Source: Lasiosphaeria ovina (Eukaryota > Ascomycota > Sordariomycetes > Sordariales > Lasiosphaeriaceae). From it: 64,000 nucleotides of DNA. The stretch covers positions 5,518,001-5,582,000 of the forward strand of contig JAULSN010000003.1 of assembly GCA_033439765.1 (NCBI GenBank). The letters run 5' to 3'. Of the stretch, positions 57,900 through 64,000 are shown in pieces (positions within the stretch are counted from its first letter, which is position 1; each line of letters begins with the position of its first letter). The position numbers and the translations under genes are program-made. The notes under the pieces are model-generated. The model was not told where the DNA came from. It ran no database searches and was given only the letters and a program-made list of their open reading frames with translations.

Positions 57900-60800
57900 T
57901 TACCAGAAGCCAGTGCCGCTCGGCTTCGGCTGAGCATCCTTGTTGAAGTACGAGCTGATGTCATTGTCCACGCCGCAGTTGTGGCACTTATGCACCACCT
58001 TTGGTGCACCGCCACTGCTGGCAGTATCATGAGGGGCAGCGCCGGAGCTGGCGCCGGCCGATGTTGCCCATGCCCCCGTCGCCGCAGCCAGTGCTGGGGC
58101 CGTGCCCTGTCCACTGGATCGCGCCGTCTGATGTCTTTCAGAGAAACCTTGAGCCTTGTGCTTCGGAGGAACAGGAGGCGCACTGTCCTTTTCGCTAGTG
58201 GGTGGTGAGCGCGTTACCGGGGCTGTCGTATCCTGGGACGTTCCAGGGGCGGGCGTCGAGCGAGGGGCAGTAGCAGTGTATGCGGCCGGCATCACTTCGG
58301 GGCTCATCTGACTGGAAGACTGCTCACGAGAATGAATCACGGCATCATTTCGCGGTCCCATGTGGGACGTGTCGAGCAAAGGCTCCTCTGGAGTGCTCTC
58401 AGTGCGGGGCGATGTATACGGAATGGCAGCAATGTGTCCGAATCCATGATCGGTGCCAGACTTTGTGCCGGTTGCCTGGGTGTTGGACTCACCCTGTCTT
58501 TGCGCGTATGTGTCCTCGCTGCGGCGGCGTTGGCTTGGCTGGACCTTGACGCCAGAAGGGGTTCCAGAGGGAAGCACGTTGTAGGGACCGGTAGAGCGTC
58601 CGGTCTTGTCCTGGACTGGCCCAGAATCTGAAGTAGCCCTATCCTTGTAGGCTGCGGATCCAAGAGCCGACGAGTCAGTCTTCACGCCAGACGATGTCCC
58701 AGAGGCCAAGACCTTGTAGTTGCCAGGTTCGTTTGTCGCGCCGTCCCGGGTCTCCAACGCAGCCGTGTTGCTCGAATCGGTCTTCACGCCGGATGGTGTG
58801 CCTGTGGCAAGCGTGTTGTACGAGCCGGATTCGTTGCTAGCGGTTCCGGACTGTGACTGGCCGGTGGAGCGGAATGGGGTTGAAGATTGCTGCTCGTGTT
58901 CTCCCTTGGCCTTGGGCGACCCCTCTCTGCGCGAGTGCATGTAGGCGCCGGCCGCTGCTGCGCCCGCTCCAGCCGCCAGGAGAGGTTTGGCCCGAGAACT
59001 TTCGTTGTCTTGGGACTCCTGAGAGTTCTCTGTTTGACGGGTTGCAGCCGGAGCATGAGCCGGGCTCCCAGTTGAGTATGTGTCCGGCGATGGGAGAGAT
59101 CCTGTGTGCCGAACGTGCCTCTCAGCGATGGGAACAGCGATGGGGTCTGCTGCACCGACACTACTTCTCATCTTGGCGTCATAGGGCTTCGTAATGGACC
59201 CGTCTTCTTTACCAAGAGCGGCTTGTTGGCGTCTGTAGTTCTCTTCCATGCCATCATGCTTGTCCCTGGAAGGAACAGGCACTGGGTCTACAGCGCCAGT
59301 GCTGCTTTTCATCCTGGCGTCATAGGGCATTGTGATCGAGTTGTCCTCATCGCCTATGGCAGCCTGCTGGCGGCGGTAATTCTCGTACATGTCGTTGCCC
59401 CTTGGTGACGACCCGGACTGTGGGCTTTTGTTAGACTCCTTGTCGTCTTTGTTGTGTTTGCGCAGCACGCTTGCGCCAGTGGCACCTGCAGCTGCTCCGG
59501 CCGCGATCTTTTCCTTCTCGTGTCTAGACCGGGGCTCAACAGCGTCATTCTGGGGCTCGGGTGCCAAAGTTTCGTCGCTATCCTTGTCATCCTTGTGGCG
59601 ATGGAAAATCCCGAGGATTTTGTGGTGCCTCTTCTCACCCTGGGCCTGGGGTGGGCTGTCCTCGCGGCTCTTCTTCTTCTTCACAGGAGACGACTCCTTA
59701 GGTTCCTTCTCCTGCTTCTGACGATGAGGGAGCACACCAGCGATGGCACCTGGCGGGCTGTGCTTGTCCTTTGAAGCAGCAGCGTCCTGGCTGACACCGC
59801 GGTTCGCGGTGGTGCTGTCTTCATCATTTCTGTGTCTGTGTTTGTGCTTGTCTGCCAGTTCGGATGCAGCAACTCCAGTTCCAGCACCAGCAGCACCCGC
59901 CACGAGAAGAGCCTCCTTAGTGTGCGAATCAGATCTCTCAGATGTCAATGTCTTGTCCGTGTTCTCTTTGTCGGTTAGAGGGAATGCTCGAGGGGCAGTC
60001 GAGTCATTGGTGACAGGGGCACCTGACAGTGCAGCACCAGAAGTGAGGGTGCCAACTTGTGGAGGAGAAGATGCCTTGGGGCTAGAGATGTCCGCGCCGG
60101 AGTCATTCACCAGAACATCATTTTTGGGAGACGTCGATTGATGCTCGGGGACGCCTGGCAATGGTGCAGCAAACGCGCGGCCAGAAGGGTGTTCAGCATG
60201 CCGCATGCTCTCCTCATCTTGGCTTCCGTGACCGATGACACTGTTATGCACACCGGTCTGGGGGTAGTCAGCCGCGTTGCCAGCAACGTGGGACGTCTCA
60301 GGCTCTGTTGGACGTGCTGGCAAGCGGTGGTGCTGGTCATGGTCGTCTCCCGGGCTACCATGGCCCGTGACCGTATTATAGATTCCTCCGCCCGCGGCCT
60401 TCGGCAAGCTGCCCCAGTAAGGGGGAGTGTTGCTGCCAGGAGCACGGGGCTGAGCTCCCGACTCGACGTTGTCGTCTGCAGCGGTACTGGTGCGCTGCTG
60501 GCCAATGGCGGCGTTATCGGCAGTGAACGCGCTACCGTTTTCGCGCGAAGTGTCCTGGGAAAATGCGCGCGGTGTGGGCTTTTGGGGGCCTGTCTCGAAA
60601 GGGGCAGGGGCCTTCTCTCGTGAAAAGAGGGCGCCGACGGTCTGAGGAGCGTAGGCGGCACCTTTGAGAGACTCATGAGTCGCGTCGTGGGAAATGGCTG
60701 GCTGCGCAGCCGTCGAGTCATGGCTGTCGAGAGGGTTTTTCTCCCGAGTGTAGAGACCGCCTCCGACGGCTTCCGAGTAGTCGCTGCGCCGTTGGGACTC

Positions 60801-60980
60801 GTCGCCATTGAAGGGGTCGACGCGGTCGCGCTCAGTTAGGCCCACGCCAGAGTCGGAGTACCCGTGGGTGCGCGGGTCTTGCGGCTTGTGCAGCTTGTTA
60901 CGCTGGTCTTTGTGCATGTTGACTTCGTCGGGGGTTGCAACGCCTGGGGTAATTGGATATTGGCCAGGGAGGTCGTCCAT
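57900..60980 (-). CDS. Large intrinsically disordered repeat protein
   Basis: This single frame of 1,026 aa is hydrophilic and low-complexity nearly throughout. Features include two GHGS(P/Q)-type repeats (YNTVTGHGSP and HNSVIGHGSQ), two NYRRQQAA-x-G-x-ED-x-SIT-x-PYDA repeats (about residues 525-615) and three YN-x-L-x-SGTPSGVK repeats (about 730-830). Three Ala/Gly segments sit within charged sequence: EALLVAGAAGAGTGVAAS, KIAAGAAAGATGAS and KPLLAAGAGAAAAGAY. The C-terminal 35 residues look ordered and carry HKCHNCGVDND. Composition recalls fungal stress-associated or scaffold-type proteins, but I cannot name a family. The ATG at 60980 opens the frame and is preceded by a normal leader. Confidence 0.78.
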   Translation of the reverse strand: MDDLPGQYPITPGVATPDEVNMHKDQRNKLHKPQDPRTHGYSDSGVGLTERDRVDPFNGDESQRRSDYSEAVGGGLYTREKNPLDSHDSTAAQPAISHDATHESLKGAAYAPQTVGALFSREKAPAPFETGPQKPTPRAFSQDTSRENGSAFTADNAAIGQQRTSTAADDNVESGAQPRAPGSNTPPYWGSLPKAAGGGIYNTVTGHGSPGDDHDQHHRLPARPTEPETSHVAGNAADYPQTGVHNSVIGHGSQDEESMRHAEHPSGRAFAAPLPGVPEHQSTSPKNDVLVNDSGADISSPKASSPPQVGTLTSGAALSGAPVTNDSTAPRAFPLTDKENTDKTLTSERSDSHTKEALLVAGAAGAGTGVAASELADKHKHRHRNDEDSTTANRGVSQDAAASKDKHSPPGAIAGVLPHRQKQEKEPKESSPVKKKKSREDSPPQAQGEKRHHKILGIFHRHKDDKDSDETLAPEPQNDAVEPRSRHEKEKIAAGAAAGATGASVLRKHNKDDKESNKSPQSGSSPRGNDMYENYRRQQAAIGDEDNSITMPYDARMKSSTGAVDPVPVPSRDKHDGMEENYRRQQAALGKEDGSITKPYDAKMRSSVGAADPIAVPIAERHVRHTGSLPSPDTYSTGSPAHAPAATRQTENSQESQDNESSRAKPLLAAGAGAAAAGAYMHSRREGSPKAKGEHEQQSSTPFRSTGQSQSGTASNESGSYNTLATGTPSGVKTDSSNTAALETRDGATNEPGNYKVLASGTSSGVKTDSSALGSAAYKDRATSDSGPVQDKTGRSTGPYNVLPSGTPSGVKVQPSQRRRSEDTYAQRQGESNTQATGTKSGTDHGFGHIAAIPYTSPRTESTPEEPLLDTSHMGPRNDAVIHSREQSSSQMSPEVMPAAYTATAPRSTPAPGTSQDTTAPVTRSPPTSEKDSAPPVPPKHKAQGFSERHQTARSSGQGTAPALAAATGAWATSAGASSGAAPHDTASSGGAPKVVHKCHNCGVDNDISSYFNKDAQPKPSGTGFW

Positions 60981-62111
60981 AGCGCGGAGTGACTTGCACG
61001 CACCTGGTCTCGTTGGTGACGTCGACGTGTAAGTTCAGGTACAGACCGGGGTTGTCGCACCGTGTAAATAAGCGTAAGCGATGGAATCAGTGCAAATGAG
61101 ATGGCAGGATGCTAATTGAGTGACAGGAGGAGAAGAAAAGGCTTTTGAACAGAACAGCAGGACGGGAACCTTCATAAATAGGTATGCGATGCGCTCCTGG
61201 CGTGCAGCAGCTTCGTCCATCGGCCGTGCTTCCCTATGACTTCAGCTTCCTGATGGCTCTGTGCGATGACCGCCCACGTTGACATCATCGGTGCGTAGCG
61301 AGCTCCGCTAGCGAGTCAACAGGCCAATCAAGCGCCGAAACGCTCCGCTGAAGCGCCAGAAGCGGAGCCACTATTTAACGTTTGGGCTTGGCGTGGGCCA
61401 ATTAGCGGCCCCGCCTGGCCCTGGGGAGTCGTGCATCACCTGTCCCTGAGTTCCTTGATTCCACAAAGCTGAGCGGCATGTCATGTGCGTCAGCGGTGGA
61501 CCGAAGGCCGGGGACATTACTGTGGAAATAAACCCTGGCCCGTTTCGGAATGGATTTGATCTCTGAAGTCCACTTCACGCAAGACTTCGTTTTGTTTCCA
61601 TTGAACACAACCTACGCAAGCCACTTACGCAGTGGCGCACCCCTTTCGCACCTGCTTCCATCTGTTCGGGCAGTCGCGTTTGAACTAAAAAAACAGTCGC
61701 ATTAAAGCAAGTCCTGCAATGCAAAATCAAGACATCGTCAATCAACAAGTACTCAGGTCTGATCAATATCTCATCAAATTTTTTATTTTTCCGGTGGGGG
61801 GGGGGGGTTTTCATTATAGGCGGTTATCACAGTTCAATCATTACTTCTATAGCCTTTACTCTGAACGAAAAAGTTATGTGTTACGTTAATTAATTCTTCG
61901 GCCCAACCTTCGATTCGCGTAGTTTCAAAACCTGATCAGTGCTACTAATATTCTAAGATCAATCGGAATTCTCTTTAAATTTCATGGATATGTCGCCATT
62001 AAATATATCTATATTGCGGAGTCTCTCGAATCCTCAACAATCATTGGGATTCACAATCGCCAGATGGTATCGGGACTTTGGTTACAAGGGGGTGATTTGG
62101 GAAGCGACCGG
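60981..62111. other. Intergenic, upstream of the disordered-protein gene
   Basis: No gene is seen. A poly-G run of 12 lies at 61796-61807 after a T-rich stretch; it may be an assembly weak point. GC-rich inverted motifs (AGCGAGCTCCGCTAGCGAG) lie near 61298-61316. Confidence 0.5.
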
Positions 62112-63950
62112 CTACCAAAGCGAATACCGTTCATCTTCTCCGAAGTCGTAATCCGTGTCATAGTCCTCTCCAACATCGGTGATTCCGTCTTCAGCTTCGC
62201 TGTCGGGTTCAACATCCCCATTCATCCAAATGACTCTGCGGTACTTGTGCTCCAGAACCTCGACATGTTCTTCATCGCTGCTGTAGTCCCACTCGTCGAG
62301 GTCATCGGCGTCGCTGTCTTGAACAACTCTGGATATCTTGTCAGCCCTGTTCAAAATCCTTGCCAAAATCCTCTTGGCTCTTGGACCGAGCCGGCTGTGG
62401 TCGGCGCCGTATTTGACAAGCAGCGTGACGAGTTTCCGGTTCCAGCTCCTGTCTTGTTTTCTGCACATGTCGAATGCGTTGTCGGTCTCTTCAGACCGCG
62501 GATATGTCTGAGGGGTCAAGTTGAAAAGAATTTGGCTCAGCAAGAACCAGGCCTTTGGCCTAGGCGTAGTATCACTCTGTCGGACAAAGTAGGGCACATT
62601 TGGGTCTGCTCCTGCACTGAGCATGGCTTCAGCAGCAACCAAGTCTCCCTCCCAGCACGCCCGGCCCAGAGCGGTGACGCCCTTAAAGTCGCGGGCTGAG
62701 GCCTTGGCGCCATTGGCCATGAGCTCGTGGATGACTTGTTTTTGATATTTCCGAAATGGCTTGGCGCTGTCAGAAATTCCGGGACCGATGCAGTCGAACA
62801 ATAGCAAGTCCGCCCGTGTTGTCTTCGAGAATGTTGGCCATTCAGTCCCAGTGCAACGTTCTCCGAGATCATCCCATCGTTCGTCGTACTGCTCCGACAT
62901 CAGGTCTTCAAGACCAACCTCACTCAAATGCGCCATCTCAGGGGAGACTATGGTAGAGCTCGTGGGCGTGCTGATCTGAATAGACTCGAGCGACGGAGTG
63001 AGAGTTCCGTCATCGGGCGGTTGGCTCGTCTCGTTTCCCAGGCTAGCGCCTGCGCGAATGAGTGCCAGCGCGACTTCAAAGTTCCCTGTCGAGCATGCCA
63101 AAGCAAGTACTCTACGCCCATGTTGGCTCTGCCAATTGATGTCGGCGCCGAGACTAAGGAGCATGTGGACGGCTGGGAGGCTTTTAGCGGACCCTTCGTA
63201 GGCCGCCATGCAGAGCGGCGTGAGATCCGAATTCCACAGCGGATCCCCAGCAGGTACATGATCTGGATTAACTTGGCGATCCGTGACAAGATACTCGACG
63301 ATGTCAGCTTGGCCGAATATCGCTGCCGTTTGTAGCGCACTTTGTCTCATGTTGACATCGTAATGTCGACCATTCTGAATATTCTTGACACCGGTGACCT
63401 GGTCTATATTGGCTCCCCTGTCGATCAGAGCCTTCGCGATGTCTTTAAAGCCGTGGCGGATGGCCACGAACAGGGGCCATCGAACTTCCAAAACGGGCCT
63501 GTAGCCTCGCACAAACTCCAACCTGTCGTCGTCGACGAACTCTTCAATCTTGGAAGCCTGTCGGCGGTACCATACACCGTTTACGTCGGCTCCTTTCTCG
63601 AGGAGAAGCGTGACTATTTCTTTGTGGCCTCCATCGATGGCGGCATGTATGGGCAGCCAGTCATCATAGAAGCGGCCCTTTCGTCGGCTGCTTACGAATC
63701 GAGTGTTTACGTCGGCTCCGGACTCCAGTGCACGCTTCACAAGTTCCAGGTCTCCGTCTCGGGCACCCCGATAGAGAGCATGCCGTGGGAAATTTGTAAT
63801 GAGTTCTTTCTCCACGATGTGGTGGACGTTTCGACAAGTATGTCCCAGAGATGCGAGATCCTCCACCCTGTCGAACTCCCCGGCGATAGCCAAGACAGAC
63901 TCGACAGGAAGATCCGCGAATCCACTCATCCTCGGTGGCGAGGGAGCCAT
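62112..63950 (-). CDS. F-box protein with ankyrin repeats
   Basis: This 612-aa single-exon protein has an N-terminal F-box (about residues 9-46: SGFADLPVESVLAIAGEF, then SLGHTCRNVHHI). Divergent ankyrin repeats follow: LYRGARDGDLELVKRALESG, PIHAAIDGGHKEIVTLLLEKG, LFVAIRHGFKDIAKALIDRG, QTAAIFGQADIVEYLV, CMAAYEGSAKSLPAVHMLLS, ALACSTGNFEVALALIRAG and, after a Ser/Thr-rich insert, GRACWEGDLVAAEAMLSAG. The tail is strongly acidic. F-box proteins usually bind Skp1 in SCF ubiquitin ligases with the repeats choosing the target; the target is unknown. Its ankyrin repeats are highly diverged, in contrast to the near-identical ones at 32.7-33.7 kb. Confidence 0.88.
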   Translation of the reverse strand: MAPSPPRMSGFADLPVESVLAIAGEFDRVEDLASLGHTCRNVHHIVEKELITNFPRHALYRGARDGDLELVKRALESGADVNTRFVSSRRKGRFYDDWLPIHAAIDGGHKEIVTLLLEKGADVNGVWYRRQASKIEEFVDDDRLEFVRGYRPVLEVRWPLFVAIRHGFKDIAKALIDRGANIDQVTGVKNIQNGRHYDVNMRQSALQTAAIFGQADIVEYLVTDRQVNPDHVPAGDPLWNSDLTPLCMAAYEGSAKSLPAVHMLLSLGADINWQSQHGRRVLALACSTGNFEVALALIRAGASLGNETSQPPDDGTLTPSLESIQISTPTSSTIVSPEMAHLSEVGLEDLMSEQYDERWDDLGERCTGTEWPTFSKTTRADLLLFDCIGPGISDSAKPFRKYQKQVIHELMANGAKASARDFKGVTALGRACWEGDLVAAEAMLSAGADPNVPYFVRQSDTTPRPKAWFLLSQILFNLTPQTYPRSEETDNAFDMCRKQDRSWNRKLVTLLVKYGADHSRLGPRAKRILARILNRADKISRVVQDSDADDLDEWDYSSDEEHVEVLEHKYRRVIWMNGDVEPDSEAEDGITDVGEDYDTDYDFGEDERYSLW

Positions 63951-64000
63951 TTTTGTAAGTGTGATGGCGTTTGGCCTTGTGTCTCTGAAGTGAATGTAGT

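Noticed and set aside
1..64000. CRISPR arrays, rRNA, telomeric repeats, recognisable transposon proteins
   Set aside because: None were seen: no spaced direct-repeat array, no TTAGGG tracts and no transposase or reverse-transcriptase motifs.

Overview
This is a filamentous ascomycete window. The genes carry short introns (about 50-80 nt) with GT-donor, CTAAC-like branch and AG-acceptor signals, in GC-rich coding sequence. The laccase at 28.6-30.8 kb reads like the Melanocarpus/Thielavia type of ascomycete laccase, which points to Sordariomycetes, probably Sordariales (Chaetomiaceae-like). All gene models were built by reading frames and splice signals by eye. Starts and introns are predictions; no database search was run.

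Layout. 0.7-2.5 kb: a four-exon cytochrome P450. 5.9-9.6 kb: a low-complexity gene whose 5' half changes reading frame repeatedly while its 3' half stays open. 12.4-14.1 kb: a GT31/DUF604-like type II membrane glycosyltransferase. 14.9-16.8 kb (minus): a SYLF/Ysc84-like lipid-binding protein. 17.6-18.8 kb: a Rei1/ZNF622-type 60S biogenesis factor. 18.8-28.6 kb: almost 10 kb with no gene I can support. 28.6-30.8 kb: a seven-exon secreted laccase. 32.0-35.3 kb: a TA-rich tract, then a caspase-like/ankyrin gene whose tandem repeats carry C-to-T changes of the repeat-induced point mutation (RIP) type. 35.7-38.8 kb: a divergent pair, MFS transporter and PEBP. 39.4-40.8 kb: an uncharacterised protein. 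41.7-50.1 kb: a very large three-exon NRPS-like gene. 53.25 kb: tRNA-Val(AAC). 53.7-57.1 kb: a zinc-ribbon protein, a HeLo-like/ubiquitin-like signalling protein and a repeat protein. 57.9-61.0 kb: a large disordered protein. 62.1-63.95 kb: an F-box/ankyrin protein.

The most unusual object is the NRPS-like gene at 41,661-50,084. Its 2,775-codon frame is intact, yet all four carrier-like domains lack the serine that takes phosphopantetheine (three read GGDE instead of GGDS). Adenylation and condensation signatures are also degraded, while an epimerization-type domain keeps its His-His...Asp motif. That suggests a maintained pseudo-NRPS rather than a decaying gene. The second theme is programmed-cell-death or allorecognition-type architecture: a caspase-ankyrin protein with no NTPase domain and near-identical repeats, and about 19 kb away a HeLo-like N-terminal domain joined to a ubiquitin-like domain. 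Otherwise the genes are housekeeping or solitary enzymes, and nothing here forms a convincing biosynthetic cluster.
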